From: Aphanomyces cochlioides
Taxonomy: Eukaryota > Oomycota > Saprolegniomycetes > Saprolegniales > Verrucalvaceae
NCBI GenBank assembly: GCA_019828595.1
Contig: JAHQRK010000013.1
Coordinates: forward strand, 899,501-963,500
Direction of reading: 5' to 3'
DNA length: 64,000 nucleotides
Shown here one piece after another: positions 39,400 through 51,154 of the stretch (its first letter is position 1; every line of letters begins with the position of its first letter). Both the position numbers and the translations under genes were made by a program. Under the pieces are notes generated by a model that saw nothing but the letters and a program-made list of their open reading frames with translations, was not told where the DNA came from and made no database searches.

Positions 39400-39960
39400 G
39401 CAATGCGCTACGCCTATGAAAATGGACATTTCTCCGTTGTCAAGTGGCTCCATGCATTTCGCACCGAAGGCTGTCTTCCAAGTATTTATTTGCAACCGAT
39501 CTCTGGGGACGCAACAATGACAATTGCGAAAGAAATGATCGAGTGGCTCTGTGTGAACCGTTGCGAGATTGATCCAAGCCTTTTGTTGCGTCAAGCGGTG
39601 GCTATGAGTCAGATTTACATCATTGAGCTTCTTCTTGACCGATTTGGAGTTCCATGGACGTTCGATTTAGCACTTCAAGCCGCACGACACAAGCAAGTGG
39701 ATGTTCTTTGTTCGATCTATGCTCGAAACCCGGTTCTGATTGATCAAAAGATGCTGGAGATTGCACGTGAAGGAAGTTCGTCCTTAGAAGTCATTCGATG
39801 GCTGTGTGAAGATTTGGGACTCGCGGTTTCCCACCAAGTTTTTGAATATGGAGGTTTCAGCCAAGAAGTTGTTCAGTGGCTGCTCGACAGAAATCGTTTG
39901 GACGACGAGACGATCCAGCTCCGACAAACTTGCACCAACAATGAAAGAAAATTTGTTTAA
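39400..39960 (+). pseudogene. ankyrin-repeat gene F, 3' part
   Basis: Continues the repeat broken at 22161 in the same codon phase (AMRYAYENGHFSVVKWLHAFRTEGC). The C-terminal region is MIEWLCVNRCEIDPS, LLLDRFGVPWTFDLALQAA and VIRWLCEDLGLAVSHQV. The stop is at 39958-39960. Intact as a frame; only the Polinton and one upstream stop codon disable the gene. Confidence 0.87.
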
Positions 39961-40478
39961 GTTAAAAAACACACAAGTCGACGTGTATATCTCCATGCAT
40001 CGCCAAAACAAGCTCAGGATGTTTGTGGTCCGATTGTGTTCGACATATTTTCTCGCCAGGGGAACAAATCCACCAAGCCCAGTACATCGCTCGGCTGTTC
40101 ACTGAAATTCGAGCATCACTTGGCCAACTTGTTATTTGAACATTCAACTCATCGTTTGGGACTGCCATTGATGCATTAAAAGCACAGAATGGGAAGAACA
40201 AACTTTTATCCTGAAGAAGTTGCTTCATGGAAGTTCAATCAGATGAAATGGTTCATGCCAAAGCAAACTCGCCATTCTCTATTTACATGGTTCTGTATCC
40301 TACATTATATTAAGTTAATCTATGATGTTATGACTGATAGAAATAAATTACTCATTTCGTCTAAAAATGTCTCCAAACTTGATATCTTTTCCTCTGCAGA
40401 GAGCAAATTGACTAAAATAGACTAGTGAGAATAATTATCTTGATTGTGTATCTAATTAATATACAGATGTCAAGAATA
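39961..40478. other. spacer between gene F and Tc1-2
   Basis: No supported gene. AT content rises towards the transposon. Confidence 0.45.
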
Positions 40479-41955
40479 CACTCCGCGACACATTCTTAAG
40501 GCCATCCCATTATTGACCTGTAACTTTTGATCCACTGCGAATTTCTGCGTGCTGTTTTGACATGATCTTCATAAAGGTATTGTCTGTACGCGATTTATGC
40601 TAAATAAGCGATAAAACGCGTTTTGATTTTGATAAAGCACAAAAGGTCGAAAATCAGCAATGACACATATAAGGCTGATCATTTTCTATATTATAAACCA
40701 TATAAAAATGAGTGAATGTCAGTAATCTATCTTATCCCCATGATGTTTGATCGTTTCAATGCACCGTTTTGGCATGGAAGCCACCAGCGTCTCCAAGTAC
40801 GACAAGGAAATTGCTTTCAAGCCGTTCACAAAATCGCATCTTTCAGTTGAACCTTGTTCTGGTATTGATGACCATTCTTGTAGACTTCTCTCGCGAGCAT
40901 TGACCAAACATTCTCGATAGGATTGAGATCAGGGGACCTTGAGGGCCATTCAAGCAAACGAATCCCTTGTTCTCCCATGAAGAGGAGAGTTTCCTTCGAG
41001 CGGTGTATTGGGGCGTTGTCTTGTTGAAAGATGAAATCAATGCCATACAATCGATGAGCAAATGGAAGCAAGTGCTCCGAAATTGTGTAGACGTAGTCGC
41101 ATGACTTTTGCAATCCATCTAAAAACACCAACTCGGTCTTTCCAAGACGGCTAAACGCCACCCAAACCATTAGGGAGCCACCACCATTTTGACGTTGAAT
41201 AAATGTTCTTGGCGGCCGTCGAATGTCACGCCAGTAAAACTTGTAGCCGTCTGGTCCATCAAGGTTAAACTTTTTTTCGTCGGAGAAGACGACCATATCC
41301 CAAGGGCTCGTCAACAACAGCTCTTCGGCCCATTCCAGCCTGCGTTTCTTTGGTCATCCGATAAAGGCAATGTCTTCTCCATTTTGCAGTAGACAAGAAA
41401 ATCAATGTTTTGCAACATGCGTTGAATTGTGCGCACTGAGCAAGCGCATTTGAAGTATGAATGAATTTGGCTCGCAGTCATTTCTCCCTTGGCCGCTTCA
41501 TTGACAATAAGCGCAATCTCGTCATCAGTCATGGCCACTTTGGGACACGGTTTGTCGCGTGTTTCACGTGGTTTGAGTGCATTTTGCACACAACAACGAG
41601 AGCGTTGAACCAATTTGGCGATTGCGTTCATTGGAACCGCAGCTTCGTTCATCCCGCGGATGCGCCATAGCTCGTCGTCTCTGAGGTGTTTCCCTCGCGG
41701 CATGACTCGTCTTTGACATTCACTCACATTAATATGGTTTACATTATGTAAAATGGGAGGCCTTATATGTGTCGTCGTCGCAATGCGTCCTTTTGTGCTG
41801 TATCTATATCTAAACGCGTTTTATCGCCTGTTTAACACAAATCACGTATTGACCATACCTTTCTGAAGATCATATCAAAACAGCGTGCAGAAATTCGTAG
41901 TGGGTCAAAACTTATAGGGTAAAATCAGGTGGCCTTAAGAATTTGGCGCGGACTG
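40479..41955 (-). mobile_element. Tc1/mariner transposon (Tc1-2), 1477 bp
   Basis: TA at 40477-40478 and 41956-41957 flank inverted ends (CACTCCGCGAC and CAGTCCGCGCC). The inverted similarity extends about 168 bp inward (40479-40646 and 41789-41955) with many mismatches, much longer and older than in Tc1-1. It encodes a decayed DD34E transposase. Confidence 0.88.
40719..41727 (-). pseudogene. Tc1-2 transposase (DD34E), two frameshifts
   Basis: The N-terminal helix-turn-helix region starts MSECQRRVMPRGKHLRDDELWRI. The frame breaks near 41345, resumes with SDEKKFNLDGPDGYKFYW (first D), QQDNAPIHRSKE (second D) and SPDLNPIENVW (E; I count 34 residues between D and E). It breaks again near 40830, and the C-terminus is readable to 40719. 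Family match is clear; the copy is non-functional. Confidence 0.88.
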
Positions 41956-42225
41956 TAGTCTTATAGATACACAAATAGAGTAAATACAATTGCCAGCTTG
42001 ATGGTTGCACCATCAACACCAACTACTCAACATCGCCAGAGTTCTTGATGGACTATCAACACAAAGTACTTAACATCATCATCAAGAAATATTTCTGCAG
42101 GATCGTTGCTTTGACGTTGATCATGTCATTGCTGGTGATGGCTCATCAAGACACAAGCTCTGGGGAAGACTGAAGTCCATGGTCCACTTCGAAATTGTCC
42201 TCATCAACACCACGTCGTTGTAATC

Positions 42226-43300
42226 ATGGCTCCCAATCTCTTCACGCCTATTCAAATCGGCTCTCTTGAACTGAAAAACCGTGTCTTCATGGCTCCGCTT
42301 ACTTGTATCCGCACTGGTCCTTCGCATGTCCCCTATGTCATGATGAAGGAATACTATACCCAACGAGCTTCTGCTGGTCTCATTATCGCAGAAGGTTCCA
42401 TGATGGCTCCTAACACGTCAGCATTTATTGGAGAGCCTGGCATTTATACTCCGGAACAATTCGCCGCTTGGAAAGAGATTACGGATTCTATCCACGCCAA
42501 GGGAGGTAAGATCTTTATGCAAATCTGGCATGATGGTCGTGCGGCTCATCATGATAGGAACGACGGCATCCAAGCTGTCGCTCCATCTCCCATCGCCATC
42601 AACGGAGAAGTTCGCACTCATCTCGGTAAGAAGAAGCATGCGGAGCCTCGCGAGATGACTGAAAATGAGATTGCATCCATTGTCGAGCTATTCGCCACGG
42701 CGGCCAAGAATTCGATTGACATCGCTGGCTTCGACGGCGTTGAAGTCCATGCGGCCAATGGATATTTGATCGATCAGTTTCTCCGCACGAGTTCCAACAT
42801 TCGCACGGATCAATACGGTGGCTCACTTGTGAATCGCACTAGATTCCTCAAAGAAGTCCTAAAAGCTGTCACTGAAGCAGTCGGAGCAGACAAAGTTGGC
42901 GTTCGATTTCCACCTTGAGTGGATACAACGACATGAACGACGAAGATCCCATGGCCTTCAGTGAAGAAGTGGCCAAAATCTCGCAGCGCTTTAATTTGGC
43001 GTATGTTCACATTCTTCGTCGAGATCTCCTCCAAATCATGCCATGCGACCTTGAGCCCATCTTCCGCAAGCATTTCCACAACACATTGATTTCCAATTTG
43101 GGATACACCAAGATGAAGCGAATACCGCGATTGAGTCTGAAATCGTTGACGCTGTGTCATTTGGTGCTCTCTTCATTGCAAATCCAGACTTGCCTGAACG
43201 CTTTGCCAAAAACGCCTCATTGAACACGCCGGATCCATCGACTTATTACGGCGAGGGCGCCAACGGCTACACGGACTATCCGACTCTGTCTGAGGTGTAG
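42226..43300 (+). pseudogene. Old Yellow Enzyme (FMN ene-reductase), copy 1, two 1-base deletions
   Basis: OYE family enzymes reduce activated C=C bonds using FMN and NADPH. Start MAPNLFTPIQIGSLELKNRVFMAPL; active-site region IFMQIWHDGRAAH; HAANGYLIDQFLR and RTDQYGGSLVNRTRF near the phosphate-binding end. The frame is lost by a 1-base deletion near 42910, recovers (SGYNDMNDEDPMAF...), is lost again near 43115, and the true C-terminus (FGALFIANPDLPERFAKNA...YTDYPTLSEV) ends at 43300. Only two single-base changes separate it from a full ~358-codon gene, so assembly indels should be excluded before calling it dead. Confidence 0.85.
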
Positions 43301-43578
43301 TAGAACGACTCGCCTTTTGATTACCACTTGGTTCAGTTGCATTTTTCAATCAGAATCGATAAGCTTGGTCAATAAATCTTGCCGCTGCATAGTGTTCTGA
43401 GAGATGTCTTGGAACGGCTTATGCACGGAATGGATGGAGGTACGTATTAAGGGATTTGATCTTCGCCTGGCATTTCCCGGTAGACACAACTGCCGTGGGT
43501 AGAAAGTTCAGCTCTGGTTGAGGGGTTTTGGGGTTGTGGAGCACTCAAATATGGAGAGTGTACAGGACCATCATTGAC

Positions 43579-44895
43579 ATGTCAGATTCCAATGTCGGTC
43601 GGAGCCAACACGTCCATTCAATCTCGACGGCCAAAGCTCAAATGGCCACGTCGATTGAAGCAGTCGTTCGGTCAAGAGAGCTATTGCCTTTGATATGTAA
43701 TTACCAGCCAGGTTTGACGCGTGACTTGTTTCCATTCCAATCGCGATGCTCATATTTCGACACCTGGGATCTTTTGGATGAAGACGTGTTCGATACAGAC
43801 CTCTCAATTGCCGCTTGCCTTGAATCATTTGACGCGGATTTGTTCACTCCATGGCTTACGCAATACGGTGTGTCACGTCTCGAGCATTTATTCTCATGTT
43901 TGCCCGTCTATCGAACAGCAGTTTCTACCACCGCTGCTGTGTCAGGTCGTTTGCCTCTGCTGCGTTCTTTCGACGACTCATTCCACGATATATGTCTTGA
44001 TCTAGCGGCTGGTCGTGGTTATCTCCAAGTTGTTGAATGGATTCACAACAAACGGCCGTCGATTGTTTCAAGGCATGCCGTTGATTGGGCTGCCCAGAAT
44101 GGACATTTGGAAGTTGTTAAGTATCTGACGTCCAATCGAACCGATGGATGCACAACTTTGGCCATGAATCGAGCTGGACAATTTGGTCATTTCGAAGTCG
44201 TCAAGTATTTGCATCGATTTCGCACGGAAGGGTGCTCAAAAGATGCAATGATCGAAGCTGCAGCGAATGGACATTTGGAAATTGTGGAGTTCTTATCTGC
44301 GAGTCGACGTGAAGGTTGTTCGCCACAAGCAATGGACCGAGCAGCTCGAAATGGACATCTTCATGTCGTTCAATTTCTTCATCAACATCGTCGGGAAGGT
44401 TGTACAAAACAAGCAATGGACTTGGCCGCACAACATGGACAGTTGGATATTGTAAAGTTCCTCCATTTCAATCGGGCTGAAGGATGCACAGCTTGGGCCA
44501 TGGACTTGGCCGCTCAAAATGGTCACAAACACGTGCTTGAATTCCTACTCGCTCATCGAAAAGAAGGCTGTACGACACGCGCGATGGACGAAGCAGCTTG
44601 TGAAGGGCATTTGGATATTGTGCGATTTCTTCACGAGTTCACCACCGCGGGATGCACGAAAGAAGCCATGGACGGTGCTGCTGCTAAAGGACACCTTGAT
44701 GTTGTGATATTTCTTCATGAAAATCGCACGGAGGGATGTACAACATGGGCATTGACGGATGCCATCGAGAAAAAGCATTGCCACGTCGTCGACTACTTGA
44801 TGAAGCACCGGGAATCACTTCAATTTCCAAGTGACATTGGAGAAAAATCAATTGAAGACCTTCGGCAAACGGATTGGAGCCTACCGATCGACTAA
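43579..44895 (+). CDS. ankyrin-repeat protein G (438 aa), intact
   Basis: First ATG in the frame is 43579 (MSDSNVGRSQHVHS). The N-terminal region is divergent from the other paralogues (ICNYQPGLTRDLFPFQ; WLTQYGVSRLEHLFSCLP). From about residue 145 there are ten or more units of ~28 residues with consensus EGCT--AMD-AA-NGHL-VV-FLH-NR. The units are strikingly regular, and some neighbouring repeats are very similar. Upstream, 43301-43578 has no gene. No signal or membrane segments; probable binding scaffold. This is the only ankyrin locus here that is open end to end with a full repeat array and an undisturbed C-terminus. Confidence 0.85.
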   Translation: MSDSNVGRSQHVHSISTAKAQMATSIEAVVRSRELLPLICNYQPGLTRDLFPFQSRCSYFDTWDLLDEDVFDTDLSIAACLESFDADLFTPWLTQYGVSRLEHLFSCLPVYRTAVSTTAAVSGRLPLLRSFDDSFHDICLDLAAGRGYLQVVEWIHNKRPSIVSRHAVDWAAQNGHLEVVKYLTSNRTDGCTTLAMNRAGQFGHFEVVKYLHRFRTEGCSKDAMIEAAANGHLEIVEFLSASRREGCSPQAMDRAARNGHLHVVQFLHQHRREGCTKQAMDLAAQHGQLDIVKFLHFNRAEGCTAWAMDLAAQNGHKHVLEFLLAHRKEGCTTRAMDEAACEGHLDIVRFLHEFTTAGCTKEAMDGAAAKGHLDVVIFLHENRTEGCTTWALTDAIEKKHCHVVDYLMKHRESLQFPSDIGEKSIEDLRQTDWSLPID

Positions 44896-45491
44896 ACCTT
44901 GAAAAAATACATTTCTTCCATGCGTCAACAGTCCTTAATATGATGCATAAGCCATCGACTGGTCAAACAACGCTTCAGTGAGAGGACGGGGATTACTTGT
45001 AACCAGTTTTGTGATCTGAAGAGCTCTCTGATGAGTTCACTTTCAATAAAGCCATGACGGTATTGCCAAATTGTAAGCCATTCTTGTCGTCGCTTTCGCT
45101 GTCAAGCACTCCGTCAGATTAGTATGTCTTCGTGCAGTCTTGACCTTCGATGTATCCTTCGAAGTCGATAAAGAATGTCTCGAGATCACCAAATTTGGGC
45201 AAAAAACGATACAAAAAGTGTATCTGTGGATTTCATGTCATTTCCTCCATATTTATCCACGTGTAATCGGTCTTCATCACATTCTTGCATCCTCCTTCCA
45301 GCCGTGTCCAAGTGATCTTCGCGCCATTCTCTTTTGGCGTCTTTTCTAAAATGAGCGAAGAACTGTCCAATCCCAAAATTCCAAAAAATCAAGAAAATAC
45401 AAAAAATCGCTTTACAGAAATCAATTTTAATTTAATTTATTTCTTGGAAATCAATTGCATTTTCTCCATCCCTCAGTTGATACAGAAAACA
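44896..45491. other. intergenic; promoter side of the importin gene
   Basis: No gene seen; the reading frame of exon 1 is open upstream, but without family similarity. Confidence 0.5.
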
Positions 45492-48400
45492 ATGGAAGAC
45501 AGCGTGATCCAAGCGGTTGAAGCTTTGTACGCGTCCAGCTCGACAGGGCAGATCCGAACCGCTGCCGACGAATACCTGCGCTCATTTCAGTCAAGTCCAA
45601 GTGCTTTTCCAGTAAGCTACGCGTTTCTCGCGAACAGTGCCGTGCCGAGCGTCGTACAACTTTTCTCGGCACAAACGATCAGTCATTTGACGCTATCGAC
45701 GGCAGAATGCTCGCAACTGACGACGCTGTTCAACCTCCACCGAGAAAGGGACATTGTACGGTTACTTGGAACAGCGCTGGTGCGAAATATGGAGCCTGGT
45801 CAAGGTCTAGATTGGTTGATTCAAGGACCGTGGGAAGATGTGATGCGTATATCTCTCCTGACGCTCGCTGCCGTTGAAGGTGTGGCGTATGGAGAGGCAC
45901 AGAACGTGATTTATTACCTCGGATCACGCAACGTCACGTCCAAGGATACATTGAATTGTATGGCAGAATGGCTCAAACTTCTCGACCGACAAGCGCGCCA
46001 TCCAGGTACATCCATGAAAGCAACGTTGTTTCACCAGAAAATGTGTAGATCTCGTGGTTAAAAATCCACTGACTACTAGTGCAATCCAAGTGCTACAGCG
46101 TGGCATGGAAGACACTTCCGATGTGTTTGACGCCGCAGTGGACGTCATTGTCGAAGTCATTCGGACGTACAATTCCGTCTTTGACGATCTACCGGTCATC
46201 CAGTGGCTCTTGCCACAATTGATGCAGCTCAAGCCATTGTTCACTGAAGCTGCAGCTCAAGGTCCATCATTTCTCCCTAAAATTCGCGCTGAATCGTCGT
46301 ATCTTTGTAGAACACATCGAGTGTTGTTTGGGATTGACGCGGATTTTCACGGAAATGGCTGAGGTTTACTTGGACGTGCTGCTAGGCGATACGCCAATGA
46401 ATCAAACCATGGTCGTCGAGACGCTATTGGACTGCATGGCTTATCCCGACCCCGAATGTACACAAATTCCGTGGACAACCACTCAATTGATGCATTTGTA
46501 GTGGCCGAGATCACAATTCCATTCTGGTTTGCATTCACTGAGGCGTTGCGCTTCTCGGACGACAAAGCAAAGCTCATTGAGACGTTCCACGCGTCATTGA
46601 CCCGCTTGACGGTCATTTGCATGCAGACAATGTGTTTTCAAGATGAATTTCAACGTCTTCCGACAGACAAACAACAAGATTTCAAAGCGTTCCGCAAAGA
46701 AGTACGTTAACAATGCCATTTAGATTGCTAAATTCGCGCTCTGTCTAGCTCGGTGACATTCTTCAAGACTGTTGCGTGCTCCTGGGAACAGAATCGGTCT
46801 TGCAGCATTGCGTTCAGGGATTGCATGCCATTTTCAACGGACAAGTATGTCTAAACCGCGACCTCCCCGTCATTTTCTCAATCTTTTTGCTAGGTATCGC
46901 CTGAATCGAAATGGGAATCCATCGAAGCGCATCTTTACAGCTTTCGATCGATCGCAAGACAAGTAGAACTGCAATTACAAGATCGTTCCGGTCTCCAATC
47001 TCTTTCATCGTTGAATTCGACACTGACAATGGCCATTTAGGGGCGAAAAAGCTCGACGAAACACCACTTCATACCATTTTCGCCTTCTTGCCGCAGTTTC
47101 CATCGCATCCTGCCATTCAATACACGTCTTGCTTGGTCATTTCAAGGTATGCCGAGTGGTTGGCCGCGTCTGGGGCGTCGTATTTGCCATCTCTGCTGCA
47201 ATTCATCGACGCAACGATCAAAGTGTCGATTCACCGTCAAGAATATCAAGATTGGTATGCAAATTGCGAGGTTTCTCGGGAGATATTGATGCAAATCTTA
47301 GGCAGGTCCCGACCGCCGTTGCCGCAGCGCTCCGCGGGCTCTGTATCGACTGCTGGGCTCAAGTTGGCCGTGACTTGATGCAGTATTACGGCCAGCTTCA
47401 AGCGAATGACACTCTGGACGTCGAAGATCAAGTGATTCTGCTTGAAGGCATCTGCAAAGGCGTCTCTATTGGCGAACCTGCGCTCATAATCCCAGCGTTA
47501 GAGACACTGGTCGCTCCGATTGTCCAGCGTATGAATCTCGCGCTTGGTACGGCGACATTTCCATCGCTTTTCCACTAATTGTGCTTGTAGATGGTCCAAA
47601 TTCAGCGCCGAAATCGATCCAAAAGGATTTATTGCGTCTCATGTGCATTTTTGACCACACGACGCCATCTAACGTGCCTGCCGACGCTGTGCATCCTCTC
47701 GTGGCATTGTCGGAGCAATTATTTCCACTTTTCCAAAAGGTAAAAGCTGAAAATTGGCAGAGACAGCGCTCATTTTGACGTTAGACGCTGCAAGTTTATG
47801 GCTCCAACGGTGAAATCGTCGAGCGCTGCTGTCGTTGCTTCAAACGCATGCTGCGAATTCCAGCGATGGTTGTCATGGTGCCGTCGCTGACGCAAATGCT
47901 CGTCCAGTTCTTTGCCAACACGCCACAGTCGTCGTACTTATACTGCGCCAACCAAGTCGTCAAGCACTTTGGTTCTATCGGGCAGCTGCATGCGATTTTC
48001 GAGCCACTTTTCACGCAATTGAGCCAACAAACGTTCCAAGTGCTCAATCAGAGCCTCGTGGATCATCCAGACATCGTCGAAGAGTACTTTTATCTCGTCG
48101 AACGCTACGTCCGCGCGCTTCCATGGATGACGGTCCCCTTGTTGCCGTCGATTCTCCAGGTATGTTGATGAATTGCAATGATCATGACTAAGTTTGATGC
48201 GTAGGGTGCGATTCTTGGTCTCCAACTGCAGCACAACGACGCTACGAAGGGCGTTTTGTCCTGCTTGCAATTGATTCTCCAGCAAATGCAAGGCAAGAAC
48301 GGCGATCTGTACTCGGTAGTGCTCTTTCTTGTCATGTAGAGCTAAAATTTGCAATGTTAGACGACGGTGGAGGCATGGCTCGCCGCGAACGGACAAGGTT

Positions 48401-48745
48401 TTGCCGAAACTCTATTGAAATGCGCAATGGGCCACTTGAATCCCGCGCGAATCGATGCCGATTATGGTTCCTGTGCTGGCGTGCTGGTTTGCTTGGCCCA
48501 GCTCGACGGCCAGCGACTTCGCGTATGTTTTCTCGTTGAAATTCGTCGACGTTGACATGGTTCTCATATAGGATTGGGTCGCCACGGCGATGAACTCGCC
48601 GCGTATCGACACGACGGGCCGATTGACGGCAGAAGAAAAGGCTGGCTTTGTCGATGCATTGTTCACTGCCAGTGACGAGGCGGCATTCCGCCGCTCGGTG
48701 CGTCATTTCTCGAAATTGTGTCGGCAGCGCCATGTCGTTGTCTAA
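45492..48745 (+). CDS. transportin-3 / importin-13-like karyopherin (898 aa, 13 exons)
   Basis: Nuclear import receptor of the importin-beta family, built of HEAT repeats, likely carrying SR-type or similar cargo. Exons: 45492-46005, 46049-46261, 46311-46457, 46502-46701, 46749-46844, 46894-46990, 47041-47254, 47302-47546, 47591-47739, 47785-48159, 48205-48315, 48361-48532 (splice donor after 48522), 48572-48745. All introns are GT-AG and 43-50 bp. The exons join in phase to 899 codons including stop. Signatures: AVEALYASSS.. N-terminus, SSYLYCANQVVKHFG, DHPDIVEEYFYLVERYVRALP, and FRRSVRHFSKLCRQ at the end. Family length is ~900-950, so it is complete. Use 48361-48522 for exon 12. Confidence 0.87.
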
Positions 48746-48819
48746 CTTGGACGAACAAATACAAGAAAAAGAACGCAAAGACAGCTTAAATAGATTGAAC
48801 GATCGTCGAGATCTGCGCG

Positions 48820-49017
48820 CTACGCTAGCGATTGAGGCAGTTTCGTCTGCAGCATCGACATGGATTGCTCTGGGGAGTACAGGACGAGTAGCGGCATGAG
48901 ACCGAGGAACCACGCAAAGAGCAGCGCGCCTTGGAGAGGTCGATCTTTGGCGATCAAATACGTCGACACGACCGAGAAAAAGACCACAAGAGCAAACAGA
49001 ACGCCGAAACCGACCAT
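48820..49017 (-). CDS. small membrane protein or exon of one (65 aa), unknown
   Basis: MVGFGVLFALVVFFSVVSTY is a hydrophobic segment; a second (ALLFAWFLGLMPLLVLY) follows a short basic loop. It ends tail-to-tail with the importin gene, 74 bp away. Frames upstream on the same strand (to ~49230) are also hydrophobic, so it may be the last exon of a longer gene. Not recognised. Confidence 0.35.
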   Translation of the reverse strand: MVGFGVLFALVVFFSVVSTYLIAKDRPLQGALLFAWFLGLMPLLVLYSPEQSMSMLQTKLPQSLA

Positions 49018-51154
49018 GATTCAGAGGAGAACGGCCGAGAGACGATGGAGGAAGCGCGCGAGAAGATGGAAACTGAGCTGGAAGACGGTTTTCACGATGA
49101 GAAAAACACTCAAGAGGATGTTGCAAGAGTTGGATTCCCCCGTGCGATTCGTCGATTCAACGAATGCGAAAAGTCGTTGGGAACGAGGAAGGATCGAAGC
49201 AGGAAAAGCTGCACGTTGCTGTAACAATCGCCGACAGCCGAGCGGACGCGGACAAACTGTGGGTTGTGCTTGGGTTGCTCCTCTGACTCTGCTGGAGCTT
49301 ATGGTTGACGCAACATTTGCACCGACTTCTCAGTTTACAAATCTCTGTCAAAATAATTCCCATCGATTACATTCAGGTCCCTTGCTTTAATGACATAATG
49401 TTCACATCATCTTATATTTTTCATATTGACTTGGAGTTAACGTCATTAAAGGAAGGTAATATTGATATTATATGTGTTATACTGAGGGAATTTATGTACA
49501 GGATTCATCGATATAATTGATAGGAATGATATAGTTTATTTGAATTTTACGTCAAAATTTGGTGAAAACCTCAAGAAAAGATCACCTTGATTTAATGACA
49601 TATGAGAATGGAATGGTCAATTTGTGGTTGTTCGATGAGTATACAAGTCACTAAAAGCAGGTATATAAAACTTTGAAGTTTTTAAAACGTGGTATTTTTG
49701 TGTATTGGCAGTACAGTACTAGGAAGGTCTTGCGTTTGAAGGAGTCACGTGCAACAATCAAGACACAACGAGAGATGTTGGATGGATGTGTCGTGTGGTT
49801 TATTTCATCGGTAGGTTGCGTGACAAGGATCGGATTGTATCAGCTGAACAATGCAGAATTGAACCAAGTTGTCGGAGATACTCGTCTGCATATTAATAAG
49901 TTTTCCTCGCCAAACTATTAAATTAAACAATATTTGTATTATGACAGTAAGTACATGTCGTCATTTTAACCTTACCAATCAGATTATCTCTACATATGAA
50001 TATGCCATTGTGTATCGTAATATATAGTATATTATATTTCGTAGGTTCTCGGTCTATTTGGTGTCGTGAGGATGTTTTGCTGGGTGCAAAACGAAACTTG
50101 AACTCTTGTAGACACGTCAGTCATATCCAACTGTTGAACGTACAATCATGGACACATGTGTATGCTCGGATTGCATCGTGGAAGCGTTGTTGTGATTGTA
50201 CCGTCCATATTCCCAATGAAGAGCTGCCCAACAGAATCGTGAATGGCTTTGGATATAAATACCTCTGAAATATAATTCTTTATTCTTATTTATGCTCCTG
50301 GTTGCACGTACTAGTAGTGAGTTGCAATTTAACGAACTCTATAAAAGAATATCTGTAATTTCTTATTTTTTTCCTGTAACAATATATACGATCCTGTTTC
50401 GCATTTGATCGACACGATCAAGAAGTTGCTGTGGTTTTGAACTATTATTGATTTGATACAAATTTTGGGTAGCGACGCAATCGAATCACGCCAAAGAACC
50501 GATCCGCGAATCGATCCCATTGGCTGATTTTTCAATATCAGCATTTGATTGGTCGAAATGGATCTTGAATGTCGTATTGTCTGATTGACTCAAAATTTCC
50601 GAACTTGGCTGAAATCGATCAAACTTTGAATCAATCACCAAATCGAACCAGCCAATCAGCATCCAGAGTTTGTTTAAACACACACAAAACACACCAACAC
50701 ACACATATTAATTCATGTACCTTCCGATTATACTTGAATTCACTATTGCCAGATTGATCACACGAATTTCGTCGATTTTGATCAAAACTGTAAATTTGGA
50801 CGAAAAAGACAATATAAGCCAATCAAAACGATTGATAAATGACTCAACAAATCACGCCTATATCCGATCAAAAGCACAATATCATGAACCTTTTTAAGTT
50901 TGCCTTGCCCTTGCTAATCAATCCTACTACGTTGGTTTCAAACGTACTAATTGACGTTGAATAGGCTGGTTGAATAGAACCTTCAAATCATGACGACAAC
51001 TTGCCCGGAACATGTTATGATGCATGCTGAATGCCTCAGTAGCAGGGCATGGTGTCTCTTTTTTGCATCTATCTGAGGATTTTATGTGGAGTGCATGCAA
51101 TCGAATGAACTGGGCTAAGCATTGTATAAAAAGTGGTTTCGCAGTTGATTTTTA
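49018..51154. other. AT-rich region with only weak frames
   Basis: Two plus-strand frames (49673-49921 and 49996-50268) have mixed composition and no recognisable domain. The block 50450-50700 carries repeated GATTGG/CCAATC words like those in 20230-20710. No gene is claimed. Confidence 0.4.

Noticed and set aside
42120..43300. OYE copy 1 as two or three separate genes
   Set aside because: The pieces are consecutive parts of one protein in shifted frames, as comparison with copy 3 shows.
44000..44760. 84-bp periodic sequence that might be read as a CRISPR or satellite array
   Set aside because: The period is the coding unit of the 28-residue ankyrin repeats with codon-level variation; not a repeat-spacer array.
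48332..49126. 264-codon minus-strand frame over the importin 3' end
   Set aside because: It overlaps four validated exons antisense, is Arg/Ser-rich low-complexity, and has no domain; a shadow frame.
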